Below, one piece after another: positions 48,067-59,984 of a stretch of 64,000 nucleotides of DNA. The DNA comes from Mimachlamys varia (lineage: Eukaryota > Mollusca > Bivalvia > Pectinida > Pectinidae). The notes below the pieces were generated by a model. The model worked only from the letters and a program-made list of their open reading frames with translations, was not told where the DNA came from and ran no database searches. The stretch is taken from the NCBI GenBank assembly GCA_947623455.1, contig OX392533.1, positions 33,292,229 through 33,356,228 on the forward strand, given 5' to 3'. Numbering within the stretch: position 1 is the stretch's first letter; each line of letters opens with the position of its first letter. The translations under genes and the position numbers were made by a program.

Positions 48067-49674
48067 TAGATATATTTAAATTGTGTAAACATTTTATCTA
48101 ATTGGAGCACATTTTAGAAAGTTTTTATAAGATAACAGTGACTTAAACCACAATTCATTACTATAAACGAGGACTAGTTGGCTGTTTCTCGCGAGGCTTT
48201 ATAGAATATTTACGGTAATGCGTTTAATTAGTAGCGTGAAACATATGCCCTGACCACGTGGACGCGAATTATGAATCGGCAGAAATGGATCCTGCTAATT
48301 GGTCAGTAGTTCTATGTTATTGTTAGTATGAATGGAATACCTTCCTCCTCCGAGTGTAAACCTGCGGCACGGAGATAGATGTTTACCGTATGGACATTAA
48401 CTATTTAATGCTCCCAGTCTTCCGCCGACTTTGCAGATTTCTTATTTTAGACATGCATTTTGACGAAGATTCCAAAACAAAGTGATGAACATGTAATGTA
48501 TGTGGCACATAGTGTATAAACAGCGTGACATCCTAGTTCATTTGGAGTAATGAATGGTTGCTGTTGTTGAATTTGTTGTTTGTTGTTGTTGTTGTTTTTT
48601 GTCCAAAATATTTCAGTGGCGTTGCTGTGGCGCTCTGAAACCAACATATTTTCGAAGAACTACATTATCTTAAATTGAATGCGTGATTGAATGAAAATGT
48701 TTTTCAAGTGAATAAATAAAGCAGTCGGTTTGCATTTAGTATCGTTCAATATATGTATATGAACACAATCCGAGGTTTGTTCACGGCAAAACACTAGGAT
48801 TGTATTCATACCACTTCAATGGTGATTCTGATAAAGAGGTTAAATAATACAGGAAATAAATAAATCTAATTTGAATAGGTTATAAGAAATGACAACTTTT
48901 AGAGAGAGAAAAATATTTTCTTTGTAGTAATGTGATGCGTAACGGTGTTAACAGCAAGACACGAATTGCCGAAGATAAAGAATTTGGTTGGGTTGCAAAG
49001 GATATGTAGGTTGAATAGTTTTCTTTCTTCTCTTTTTTCTCTTGATGGCAGTAATATACCTAGAAAATTACGGACCATTAGTATCTTTCTTGAATAACGA
49101 TTTAAATTAGTTGTAATCACAAAATGTCATTTTTTAACAGGTTTTCTGCCACAGGCGCACCCCACCATGCGCAGCTGATGGTTTATATTTGCATCGTGTC
49201 AAGAAAAAAATTACTTGTAATCCAGATTATTTGGATGTTGGTGATTATTTTCGGTATTTTTTTAGTTGCAAATCCCGTTTAATATTTCTTCATTATCTTT
49301 GTCTGCATACTCACATAACGTATATTTTCATTAAAGAATTCTAATGATTCAGACAATGTCTAAGTGTTTTCAGATACGATAGAAAAACATCGTAAAGGGC
49401 CCACTGATAGTATGGGAGTGTACCTCAAGTCGATGTAGGGCGTCTGCCAACTTCTTGTCTTAAATAAGAAATCAATTATGATGTAGACTGACCCCGACTG
49501 GGAAATAATCGGAGGTCGAGAGCGGAGGGTTAGATTACACATCCCGATATAACACGACGGTCTATGACCGCATTACAAAGGTAAGGGCTTCACACTTCAG
49601 ACTTCACAATGACACTTGCGTTCCGGACATTCCGGAAGTTCCTGGCATTCCTAAAAATTACCACAACACTATTT
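48067..49674. other. Non-coding stretch
   Basis: A short GTT-rich microsatellite lies at 48555-48600. No gene recognised. Confidence 0.4.
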
Positions 49675-50110
49675 ACAGAGTTCACACAGAATTCAGAAAG
49701 AAGAAAAATCGATGGAAAATCAAATAGATTAACAACATTGCAAAAACTTCACACGTAATGTAGACAACAACAAAAATCGATGGAAAATCAAATAGATAAA
49801 AACTAGCCATATATTTCGTTTGTAAATCATTACAAAGTTCACACAGAATTCGGAAAACAGACAAATCAGTTAATAATCAAATCGATAAAGCATTATCAAG
49901 ACATCTATTACGTCAATCGGACAACCTCGGGCCTTTCCGGAAAGCTCGGAAATAGGTGGATTCTTGATGAGAATACCCGAGGTGTTCCGAATGCTAGTAC
50001 GTCTAACAATTTATAAATGTTCACAGAGAATTCAGACAACAGAAAAATCGATGGAAATTCAAATATATAAAGAACTAGTCATCTGTATTACGTCTGTCAA
50101 ACATTCATCT
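49675..50110. repeat. Degenerate tandem repeat, unit about 90-180 bp
   Basis: The block gttcacacagaattc followed by aaaaatcgatggaaaatcaa and a tattacgtc end recurs near 49680, 49770 (partial), 49835 and 50020. The spacing is irregular. An unrelated segment at about 49910-49995 separates the last two. Confidence 0.7.
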
Positions 50111-51782
50111 ATTCTCATTGAATTCTACTTCGGGAGGCCAAATCCTTAACTCCGCCTTACAAATTAAAGTCAAGGCATTGAGACGGATCCCACCTGATTT
50201 ATCGTATCAGCTGTTTCAGCAGGTGCATTTTTTGCAGAAAATGCATGTCAGAATTCTTGAACGGAATCCGTAAATCAAGGTTACAACTTCAACACGAGCC
50301 ATATTTTACCCTGTTTTTTGGCTACATTTAAATCTTTCTTTTAGGACCATTACCTAATCTCTCAATTAAAAATTTAGTTTTTGGATACCAGACTGTCAAA
50401 TCAGGATCTAATCCAAATACACGTTTATTGTACTTTCGACTTTCGCCACATGAAACATAAAAACATTCGAGATCCATTAATTGATAGCATGGCTACATTT
50501 TATTTATTTATTTATTTTTTTGTTGTTGTTTGTTTTTGTTTTCTGTTTTTGTTTTTATTTTATTTTTATTTTGTTTTTAAAAATGTTTTTTGACCTGTGT
50601 ATTTTTCTATATAGGATACTGTAAATGGTAACGTACTTATTTTTGCGTACTCAGATTTTAGCGCATTACCAAGTTAACCCACTAACACTATTAATTGTTG
50701 AAAGCAAAAAAAAAAAAAAAAAAATGAAATATGGTTAACGCAATCATAAATTAGCAGAATGCACTTTGCCATGAAAATCGTTAAAATTAAGACATTTGAT
50801 AAAATGTGTACGTCTTAAAATATTTAAATATTTGAAAATGTTATGGATATCTAAAAGTTATTTTTTTTCAAAAAGCCAAAGAAATAAAAACATTGTTTTA
50901 TTTGATACAGCATTTTGCTGAGGGTTTACATATACTGTACATTGAAGTAAACAGCACAATGCTTAAGAGAGTAACCCTGCGCTCACACACTTCTTCAATC
51001 AGAAATTAGAAACACATTTTTAAACACTAAATCAGACAATTAATATAACCTACTTTCTCTGACAGCTTCTTATTTTGATGGGCCTTTTTTCTGTGGTAAC
51101 AACTGAACTTGATCGGGTTTAATTTTGTGTCTGATGGGAACCACGTGGGCTGATGTAAGCTCCCTAGGTTTTCGTCTTACACAACCGCTTTAAGTTACAA
51201 ATAAGTCTTCAATGATAGATACACGGAAAACGAAAGTAAAACCTGTGATGTGTTGATAGTTAGCACGAAATCAAGGAGTCTGTGTTACTTTTATCTCTAT
51301 AATAAAATCTATCAGCTGTTTAATGAGTATAAATTCTTAAAGTGCACAGCCAAAATGAAAATAATCTTTTTCATGATTGAAAGAGGAATGCGCTCACTTA
51401 GTAGTTTTATAATCAAGTCTGATATAGAAGACGAGGTATTTAATGACCATTTTTATTAATAGCTGTTTCCCTATAGTGCACGATTTCGACAGATTCATTC
51501 CTTTAATTCGAGTTCTCCATTTTGTGTTCATGTGTTTTATAACATTGCAGAGCATTTCTAACAAACTTGTCCATTAGGCTAAATTCTTGCTGGTATTCCA
51601 TGATTATAAATATTTCCAGTATATTGTGTCTTGAGCGTATAGAAAACATAAGTATTATATATGTATTTGCATGTCTTATAAGCATTTTAACTCTAATTTA
51701 TTTTTGAATTAGAGCCAATTCTATCACATTAAAATATCCGACGAGTGATGTGCTATTTTGTTTTGGGGGAGGGGGGATGCGT
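50111..51782. other. Non-coding stretch with low-complexity tracts
   Basis: A T-rich run at 50497-50578 (tttattt and gttttt units) and a poly-A run at 50706-50724. No gene; the open frame reading through the T-rich run is a composition artefact. Confidence 0.4.
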
Positions 51783-51835
<53 letters not shown>

Positions 51836-51875
51836 ATCATCATCATCATCATCATCATCGTCGTCGTCGTCGTCA
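51783..51875. repeat. (ATC)n / (GTC)n trinucleotide microsatellite
   Basis: About 29 trinucleotides. The tract is ATC/CAT on the + strand, with one lost base near 51834, and passes into GTC units at the right end. It produces His- and Ile-runs on one strand and Met- and Asp-runs on the other, which are artefacts. Confidence 0.97.
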
Positions 51876-52547
51876 CATTTTGTCAACATCAAACGTTGAA
51901 TAACGATGGGATTCGAAGGAGACCTCGCCCATTTTCAAAATGAAAACACAAGAAAATATCATCATTATTTCATCTACTCGGGCAAACTGATTAATTTGCT
52001 TGAGCAGATTGTTATTGTATCCAGGCAAGTTAATAAGTTCGCCAAGGCGGATTAAATATTACAAAAAGAAGTTTTTTATCTCTTATAAATGCGATTCCGC
52101 AATGCTGACAATATAAAACACTGAATAATCGTCTAACTATTTCTAAAATTTCAAAACGGGAAGGAAAACTTATTGAAAAAATGGAAATTGACATCGCTCC
52201 CAGTAGGAGAATGACGTATTTATGGCGCATCACTGTAAATATATAACTGGAACATTTATGACACTTACAGTATACGCGCGTTCTGCTTACGAGATACACG
52301 ATCAAGATAAGTTGAACAAGCATCCAAGCTAAGTAACAAATTATTCCTACATTGAAATACGAGTACAAGATTACCTGCATGCAGAGATGCTTTCCCAGAC
52401 AACTTATGGAAGCCTAATGCACCATAAACATATCTGTATCGTTGTACTGCCAGAATTTGTCAAATTGGGGATTTATAAATCGTTAAGGGGTTTAGTGATA
52501 TAGAGATGGGTCTATGTAAAGGTTTATCTTAACTTTGTTTACTTTAT
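51876..52547. other. Non-coding stretch
   Basis: A 116-codon minus-strand open frame at 52030-52380 has a hydrophobic composition but no recognisable domain. Rejected as a gene for lack of support. Confidence 0.4.
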
Positions 52548-52745
52548 CTTGTTAATTTTTGTTTTACGTCTTATTAACAGCCAGGGACGTCAAAGGACCT
52601 GCCAAGTCTTGAAGATGGAAGAAAGCTTGAGTACCTGGAGCAAACCCACCGACCTACGGTCAGTCCCCGGCAAATGCACCACGTGGGATTCGAACTTTGC
52701 AACACAGGGGTGGAGGGCTGGTGGCAAAATGTCAGGACACCTTAA
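52548..52745 (-). mobile_element. SINE family A, copy 5
   Basis: Minus orientation. The tail tttttgttttacgtcttatt is at 52556, ggacctgccaagtcttg at 52595, a diverged core ttgagtacctggagcaaacc at 52628, accgacctacggtcagtccc at 52649, the B box gtgggattcgaac at 52683 and the head end at about 52745 ('ccttaacgcg', A box damaged). Confidence 0.8.
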
Positions 52746-52765
52746 CGCGATCCCCGAAAAGATAT

Positions 52766-52802
52766 ATCAACGAACTATCTTAACGGAAGATAGTTCGTTG
52801 AT
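52766..52802. repeat. Perfect 16-bp stem hairpin
   Basis: The arm atcaacgaactatctt at 52766-52781 pairs perfectly with 52787-52802 around the loop aacgg. It lies about 20 bp beyond the end of a SINE-A copy. No T-run follows, so a transcription terminator is not implied. Confidence 0.9.
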
Positions 52803-53003
52803 AAAATCAATTATATTGATGCCTTTGCTACCCTTTTTATATGTAGGTAATTTACATAAAGATAACAAGCTTCATTAACGTACATGTATCAATATCACAG
52901 AATAAAAATATTTAAGGCTTATCTTGAATCAATTTATTTATGTTATGGGGGGTATAACACATAAAACCAGAGTGTACAATCCTTTTTTTTTTGTGTTATT
53001 TAA

Positions 53004-53325
53004 GGATTAATTTGAATCAATTTTTTATGTTATGGGGGTATAACACAAGAAACCGGAGTGCACTCTAAGTAAACCGCGAAGCGGTTTATGATGAGAGTAT
53101 ACTCCGACTTTTGTGTTAATTGCGGAAATTCACTTTTTCGATGGGCTCTTTTCTCTTACAAATAATACGCTGCTGCATCAGCCAATCAAAAGCGACGTTA
53201 TAAACGGCAACGTCAATGTTTACGTTATGGGCTGATAACATAATTTTGTAAACCAATGAAAAAGCTTGTTTCCAACTAGATTAAATTATAACCCCATAAC
53301 ATAATTTCAAATGAATTGGAACACA
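53004..53325. mobile_element. Foldback/MITE-like element with a duplicated left end
   Basis: The left arm tttatgttatgggggtataa at 53025 and the right arm attataaccccataacataa at 53285 are inverted. An inner hairpin (about 53039-53123) pairs taacacaagaaaccggagt with actccgacttttgtgtta and has the perfect palindrome taaaccgcgaagcggttta at its tip. The left arm sequence is also present just upstream (gttatggggggtataacaca at 52941), so the left end is tandemly duplicated. Confidence 0.75.
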
Positions 53326-56300
53326 TATTTCTTTGCGCATCTTACATCGAATATTAGATTTGTGGTTGTATATGCCCAAAACAGACACATTAGGTACATG
53401 TTGCCCAATCATTAATATTTGGTAGTAATTCCCTTAGTCTAGTATATGTATATACATGTATGTACTAATATAAACAATTCATCTAAAGAAGCCTTAGAGG
53501 GCAAAAAGGCCTTGCGGCAAAGTCTGTGTTGTTGTTGTTGTTGTTTTTTAAATATATATACATGTACATACGAAAAAACGTAATAATATTTCCTTGTGTT
53601 GGTAAATATCTATAAAAAAAACTTAGACTTTGTCGCAAAGCCGCCTGAAGAAGCCTGGGAAGGCAGAAAGGACTTGCAGCAAAGCCTTAACTTTTTTTGT
53701 TATATTTTACATGACTTGGATTATACATATATTTTGTCGAGCAATGTATGTTGTTTCCTTGTCGAAATAACGCTGCGCCTAACGATGTTTTATAACTGGT
53801 GGGCTTCCATACCTAACGTAGTGTGTAAACGATCCATTTTGCACCAGAAGATTGTGGCAGTGGCATTGATAGTGACAGCAGCACTAATTAGGAGGCAATG
53901 AAGACCTGAAAAATGTTTTAATTCTTAAGTGTTTGCTGTTATATGATTTGATCTGCTTCCTCAGCTTATCAATGATCTTAAAGTACTGATAACTGGCACT
54001 TGGCAAGTCCAAATCGTTCAAAGTGTTGTAGATATGTCAAATTTAACGCGTTGATTCAAACGATGATCGGTTCTCGCATTTTGAACTAATGGCTGTCTGT
54101 TTAAAATCGGCATGTTTTTGAACACGATTGATAACGACTGAAATACACAGGTTTTGATGACGTCACAATGTAGTTATAAAACGATTACAAATCGGATGCA
54201 CGTGCAGAAGTGTCAATCCGCGTGATCTGTTAACATGTAAATGAATTACATTGACATAGATTTGCACTTTTGGCAGACGTGTGCATGAAGTAGGAAAACT
54301 ACAACACCTGTACGCAATCAAGGACTTCTTTTAAACATGCACGTGCACATAAAATAAGCACAAAATAATCACTTAACTTCAGTTTTGCATAAACTTTGAG
54401 TATTATTCCAAGATAATGACGCATTTGCATGTTTTATCACCATTAAGATAAGATCAAGTGAGGAGAAAAAAGTGTCTTGATGTTGGTATTTATTTGGATA
54501 CTGGATGAAACTTGTAATGCGTCTAATTTCTACTTCTTTTAAATTTTGTAGAAGTATGATACAAGTTTGTTTGTTTAAGACACATGTTGTTTGTCAAATC
54601 TGTGCGCGTAATAGGATAGAGGTCACAGTTTCATCTCGGCGTAGATGATACGGTTTTTATGTGTTGATTACATAATATGACGCACATTTTCCCTGCATTC
54701 TGATAAGTTTGAACATGATCACGTGGTGTTGCAGGATTTATGATATTGACCCAGTCGTAATATTTTTAGAACCAACAGCTTTGATATTCTCTTACGACAT
54801 CATTTTAATTGAAACTGACATTTCAGTATCTTTTCTTTTTCAATGCAGTATTTTCCTCAGGATTTTTTTTCAAATGCAATTTCTCTTTGAAGTCTGCATC
54901 TAATAAAATTTGGTTTTTTTTGAATGCCTATTCAAGAAAAATAAAACAACACAAAGTTTTCCGTTAAGTTTTAGATTTATTTTTTTATTTGGATTTATCT
55001 CTTACATAAGAAATTATTTTGTCTCTTGACTTTCGAAATATTACAGGATTGTGGACGTAAACGAAATATGAAATGTTATCGGATTTTTCAAGGGAGTATT
55101 TCTTACTAGGTTGAGAGACATTAGACCCTTAAAATAATCCAAAATCGGCAAATTAGCAGGCAATTGCCTCTTTGATTACGATTTCAACAATTTGGCCAAC
55201 TTCAAGACGGATTTACATTGAAAGTATTTTTGAACTGAACGGCAAAAAACTAAAACTGTATATTGAAGATGACATATTTCTTCATTCAACATTGGGCATA
55301 TCGAAGTTCTATTGTGATTACAAATAAATGATCCGTTAGTTTGAAATGAGGACCTACCTTTTTCGTACATCCTGGTCGGCCATCTTGAAAATACCAAACC
55401 TTAGCACGTTATCGACAGTGGCGATGTTCAAATAAAAAAAAATATAATTGTATTGTTCACTTACAAACGGGCAAGATTTTAGCTATTAAACAGAATGAAT
55501 GAATGCCAACATTTAGTGAACTCGCACTTTGCATTAACCGGTTGTGTAAAATATTTGATTTTCTTTGATCATATTCATGAAATTGAGTAGAAAGTAGATT
55601 ACATTTATTTGGCAGAAATTATTTTAAAACTGGTTTAGTGTTAGCTCACATTGTATCTTCTCACAGTAGAGGACTGGTACATACACTCGGAGGAAAAGAC
55701 GAATTTGTAAGTTGTAGTCTATTGACAGGGTTTGGGAGCTGATTGCCTACGTTATGATTAAAAAAAGTCTAAAGTTGTAGGTGATAACTTAAGACAGAAG
55801 ACATTCCGGAGCATTTCCGACTTGAATTTTATAAAACATTACCGATTGTTACAGGTACTGTCAGTAGGGATGCCATTATACATGGTATCGTACCACGCAC
55901 AGATGTGCGTATAGAACGTTTTTTTATTTGTACAATTTCATTACTGGTGTTTTAGTAGTCAGTTGGTCAATATCATCATTTATCTCAAGTAGGTAACCTC
56001 ATCTCGACCTCTCGCGATATTTATACAAACGGAAGTCGGCGTTGATCACCAGCTTCCTTTTTGTAATCCTCCCAAACATTACACAGACCCTGATATTTTA
56101 AAGTAAACTTCCTGTTGAACGCGATTTTGGCTTTGTTGTACTAACATCCCCCAAGACAAAACGTAACACAAGCACCCAGCAGTCTGTTTACATTGCAATA
56201 GAATGTGGCTGGCTATTTCGCAGTTTTTGTCTATTTTCAATTTATTTCTGTATAACATATGATCCCGAAAATAACAACTTAACAGCGATATTATCATTTC

Positions 56301-56439
56301 CGAGGTCAATATAAGTTAACTAAGTAATCGATTGACATTAACAGAATAGGGTCTTAGATTTATAAATATCACACCATTCCACTATGGAAAGATTTTCAAT
56401 GCATTTATGTTTTGAAAACTCCTGTTGCATTAAAAATCG
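53326..56439. other. Long non-coding stretch
   Basis: It contains a GTT microsatellite at 53527-53548 and two related blocks (aagccttagagggcaaaaag at 53489; aagcctgggaaggcagaaag at 53650), a small old duplication. A 101-codon open frame at 53596-53901 overlaps the second block and is not credible as a gene. Other open frames have no domain. Confidence 0.4.
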
Positions 56440-56655
56440 GGGCCCTAGTGGCCGAATTGTTAAGTTGTTCCGGCATTCTACCACTAGCCCTCCACATCTG
56501 GGTTGCGAGTTCGAAACCCACGTGGGGCAGTTACCAGGTACTGACCGCAGGTCGGTGGATTTTCGCCGTGTACTCTGGCTTTCCTCCACTTCCAAAACCA
56601 GGCACGTCCTAAATTGACACTGGCTGTTTATAGGACGTAAAACAAAATACACCAA
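56440..56655 (+). mobile_element. SINE family A, copy 6, plus strand
   Basis: Head: cctagtggccgaattgttaa at 56445, then ttgcgagttcgaaacccac at 56502. Next come ggtactgaccgcaggtcggt at 56536, a core with ctctggctttcctcc at 56571, aggcacgtcctaaattgac at 56602 and the tail taggacgtaaaacaaaatac at 56632. It is a good copy, with the A box one step decayed from tggccaagtggttaag. Confidence 0.85.
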
Positions 56656-56784
56656 ACTTAAACAAAAGTATTAAAAAATGGCATTTTTTTCATTCCTTCA
56701 AGTGTCAAGTAATCAAAGAATAGACAGGGGTTTCTTAATGAGCAATGGCAGGTCATGTTATTTTTTAACATCTCTTAGTAATTT

Positions 56785-57022
56785 TTCTTATATCTCGGTT
56801 CTCACATTGAGGACGTGGAATTTTGTTTGGATTACCTATACATCTGCATTGCAAGTTTCGTCAATAAAGCAAAAGTACTTTACTATTCCGGAACACTTTG
56901 TCTTATTCTCTTGGAACTTTTTTTGAAATTTTTAAAATCACGAAAAAATCCTTGGTGATGCGTATATTTGGCCTTTATGTTATGATAATGGTTTTGTTGA
57001 AACTTTGGTATTCTTAGATTAT
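56785..57022 (+). repeat. Family B repeat copy 10
   Basis: Plus orientation: tctcggttctcacattgagg at 56792, gtcaataaagcaaaagtact at 56859, attccggaacactttgtctt at 56885 and tgttgaaactttggtattct at 56994. The ttttgagttcgg block is largely lost. Confidence 0.75.
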
Positions 57023-57609
57023 TTTTATGAAATGAAATTAGTTTTAACAAGCGTTTTTTTTTCACAGTTAAAGACTTAAAATAACGATATATAAAATACG
57101 ATTAATATAAGAATGAATAGTAGTACCATCTTAAAGCTGAGGCTAGCCCGTCTATTATGAAGACTAATAAAAGACACGAAATAGACTGTCAGCCAGATAA
57201 TCCCGTAAATACTTGATGGATTTTACAACCTAACAAAGCTAATAAACCCGGTGCTTACAGATTTATCTGATCCGACGATATATATGTCAGAAGACGTAAA
57301 AACTAAGCCTATGTACACGTTAATGCTTTTTATAGAAGCAACTGGATTCTGATGAGCATTGCGCAGTCAAAACTTGCATCATCAGCATTTGGTTTGATAC
57401 TCAGGAATATACAGAGTCTGTCTGTTAAATCAGACTGCAGTAACCACATACCGATCTCGGGAGGCTATAGCTTCTATTTTGTTTTTATATCAGACGGGGA
57501 GATATATGGAGGATAATTCCTGACGCTAATACGAGGCTTTTTTGCCGAAATAATGTGTGATGATTGAATTGTATATACAGAATACTACATGTACCATCAC
57601 TGTACCGAA
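57023..57609. other. Non-coding stretch
   Basis: Nothing recognised. Confidence 0.4.
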
Positions 57610-57832
57610 ATGGGCCTCGATGGCCAAGTGGTTAAGATGTCCCGACATTCTACCAATAGCCCTCCACTTCTTGGTTGCGAGTTCGAAACCTACGGGGGCA
57701 GTTGCCAGGTACTGACCGTAGGTCGTTTTTTTTCTACGGGTACTCCGGCTTTCATCCACTTCCAAAACCTGACACGTCCTTAAATAACAATGGCTATTAA
57801 TAGGACGTGAAACAAAATAAACCAAACTTAAC
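57610..57832 (+). mobile_element. SINE family A, copy 7, plus strand, best A box
   Basis: The head has tggccaagtggttaagatgt at 57619 and ttgcgagttcgaaacctac at 57672. Ccaggtactgaccgtaggtc, acgggtactccggctttcat (57735) and acctgacacgtccttaaata follow, and the tail is taggacgtgaaacaaaataa at 57802. This is the clearest tRNA-like head of the family. Confidence 0.88.
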
Positions 57833-58027
57833 CAAATCCAAAACGGGTAATCTTTGTTTGTTAAATATTTTTTTTTTTTTTTTAAACGTAATATCAAGAA
57901 CATCTTATGTAATCATTTGTCCTAAAGCTTTTAGCGGTGAAATTATTGTTTTTTTCCCACAAATCCGCTAAATTATAATTGTGCTATTTACAGTTCTTGT
58001 GAATTCCTTTACTACGGTAAGTATTGT

Positions 58028-58240
58028 TGGTCGGGTGGTGCAGTGGATAGGGTACTTGCCTTTCATCAAGGCAGCCGGGGTTAGATTCCCCGATCGGACG
58101 GGAAAAGGTATGGGGTCACCTGCCCGACCACGTGGGTTTTCTCCGGGTATTCCAGTTTCCTCCCATAAAAGACCCCTCGCGCGCTAACATCCGAGCCAAC
58201 AAGAGTGATTTATATATAACTGGTTTCATGATTGTTTAAA
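58028..58240 (+). mobile_element. B-SINE copy, plus strand, best head
   Basis: It has ggtcgggtggtgcagtggat at 58029, tttcatcaaggcagccgggg at 58061 and the B-box region ggggttagattccccgatcg, whose T-arm stem (cgggg/ccccg) is intact. The core acgtgggttttctccgggta is at 58130, gacccctcgcgcgctaacat at 58170 and the tail tatataactggtttcatgat at 58211. It is the best reference copy for this family here. Confidence 0.88.
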
Positions 58241-58274
58241 AAAAACGCAATTTTATATTTAGCAAGTGCAACAG

Positions 58275-58390
58275 GAGAGGAAAAATGCACGGCTAGACCG
58301 GGGTTCGAACCCGGGACCTTCCGACGGGCGCTCAACCAATACAACTATTTGGTGGACGACGATCGACTCGGTCTAGATCCGCTACACAAG
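58275..58390 (-). repeat. Fourth tRNA-like sequence, minus strand
   Basis: The motif accggggttcgaacccggga at 58299 is a good B box. The A-box side (ccaaatagttgtattggttg on the minus strand) follows at a longer than normal distance. Short inverted arms ctagaccg (58293) and cggtctag (58369) flank it. Likely a tRNA-derived SINE head, with spacing too irregular for a working tRNA. Confidence 0.55.
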
Positions 58391-58495
58391 TATTGTTAGT
58401 GAACCATTTCATTGTTGCGTTTGTCTGTCTAAAATCTATTATGCGCTAAATTTTGAGTGCCTGGTTTCATAAATAGAACGTAAAATACTATTAGC

Positions 58496-58556
58496 TAGTC
58501 TTAAAGACAAATTTAATAAACTGCGACGCAGTTCATATCAAATTTGTCTTTAGACC
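58496..58556. mobile_element. Small foldback element
   Basis: Ttaaagacaaatttaataaa and atatcaaatttgtctttaga are inverted around the exact palindrome aactgcgacgcagtt at about 58519-58533. The tip resembles the gcgaagc tip of the 53.0-kb element. Confidence 0.75.
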
Positions 58557-59691
58557 ATTCAGGTTTATACCCAATAAACCTCAACAGAACAGGATGCAAT
58601 CTTTAAGTATACTTATATATATATTTGCTATGAACAACATTTGTATCGACATTTTTGCCGAGAGCTGATCTTTATTTTCTTTTTTTTTTTTTATTAGATT
58701 TAATATCATTCCTAGGATTTTCCACTAAAACGGATTTTGAGTCACAACTTTCTTGTAACTGAGAAAACGTCAATACATAATCCGTAGATAGAAAAGCAAA
58801 AAGTATCCTGTCTGTTATCAAGCCCCCATCCTAAATACTTTAAAAAATCGATACATAATGAATATTGTATTAAAAGAACAAAGTAAACAAAGAAAAATAG
58901 CCATTTATGAAGGAAATATTATTTCTTTTTATGAAAATCATATTATCAACAAACTTCCGGTAAACTACACATTCTGTTTTCGATATATCAGATAGTTTAT
59001 ATGGATATTTATCCATCTGAATTTCAAATTCCATCAAAATATAAGTCGGTTATCATTTTTTGGGGATATGGGTCCCTTCACAATCCATCAAAAACAAATT
59101 AAAACCCAACTCCATCAAGGATGTGCCATATAACGTGTTCTCTTGAACCTCTTTGAGTTGATTATAAGATTCCGTGTAAAGATGAGATAAACTATCGCCG
59201 ACTCCGGAAATACATTCAACTATGCTTTCGCGGGATAACAGTTTAGAATTTTGATTCTTTGCCAAGTCAACACCGCAAAATATTTCCGTTAACATGTAAC
59301 GCATTCGATTTAACTAAATGGGTTTATCAGAAAAGATTTTAGCTTTGTCTGACAAAGATTGTTGTGGAAATATGCGCCAATATGATCCAGATTTTGTCAT
59401 AATTTACATTCTAAAAAAATCGTTATAAGATATAAAAACAAAGACGAGTTAAAGAAAAAACAAATGAGGAAAAAAAGGATGCTTATTGTATAACTTGAAT
59501 TTATATGTATAAGATTTAAACACTTCAGAAAGTCTCTCGAATATATATACATGTGCCAATAGGTTTTATTCACGAACCATTTCTTATGCATTTACACCAT
59601 ATACCTATACACATGTCAAAATGCCTTGATCAAGTTTAGTCATTTAAGTCTATTTGGAATATTTTGAAAGGAAATGATAAATAAATAATAC
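58557..59691. other. Non-coding stretch
   Basis: An 83-codon minus-strand open frame at 59053-59304 has a more protein-like composition than most in this window (Glu, Ser, Leu, Gly and Cys balanced), but I recognise no domain and see no linked exon. T-rich runs occur near 58680. No gene called. Confidence 0.4.
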
Positions 59692-59981
59692 TTTCTACCA
59701 CAATACCCCGTATTATTCCACTCTCAGACCATTGTATAAACGTGCTTACTGTTGGATAAATATATGTGATATACCACTAGTGGAATATGACCTTCTGGAC
59801 TTTTGATTGGTTGAGAAGTTGAACTTTGAACGGAAATCACGATTGTTGACGTCGTCATCGATTGTTGAAGACGTCACAACTTGGCGGGAATATAAGCGAG
59901 ATGATGCGTTTTTGAGCAAATAGTCCGCGGTTCACTCCAAAAAACAACACTGACACTGTCGATTTAATATTGTGGTAGAAA
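59692..59981. mobile_element. Inverted-repeat element with tttctaccacaata ends
   Basis: The 14-base ends at 59692-59705 and 59968-59981 are perfect inverted complements. The interior of about 260 bp has gttgacgtcgtcatcgat and gaagacgtcacaac (a pair of CRE-like sites) and no open frame of note. It directly abuts the palindromic element E2. Confidence 0.65.
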
Positions 59982-59984
59982 CAG

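Noticed and set aside
51698..51943. His-rich or Asp/Met-rich small proteins
   Set aside because: Direct translation of the ATC/GTC microsatellite on either strand.
52030..52380. 116-codon minus-strand open frame with hydrophobic segments
   Set aside because: No domain and AT-driven composition; hydrophobic runs are expected from T-rich DNA.
52766..52802. Rho-independent terminator
   Set aside because: No trailing T-run, and the genome is animal-like, so a bacterial terminator is not expected.
58275..58390. Functional tRNA gene on the minus strand
   Set aside because: A good B box, but the A-box spacing and arms do not fit a cloverleaf.
59053..59304. 83-codon minus-strand open frame with balanced composition
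   Set aside because: It looks more protein-like than its neighbours, but no homology can be recognised by eye and no partner exon is visible. A protein search or RNA-seq would decide.
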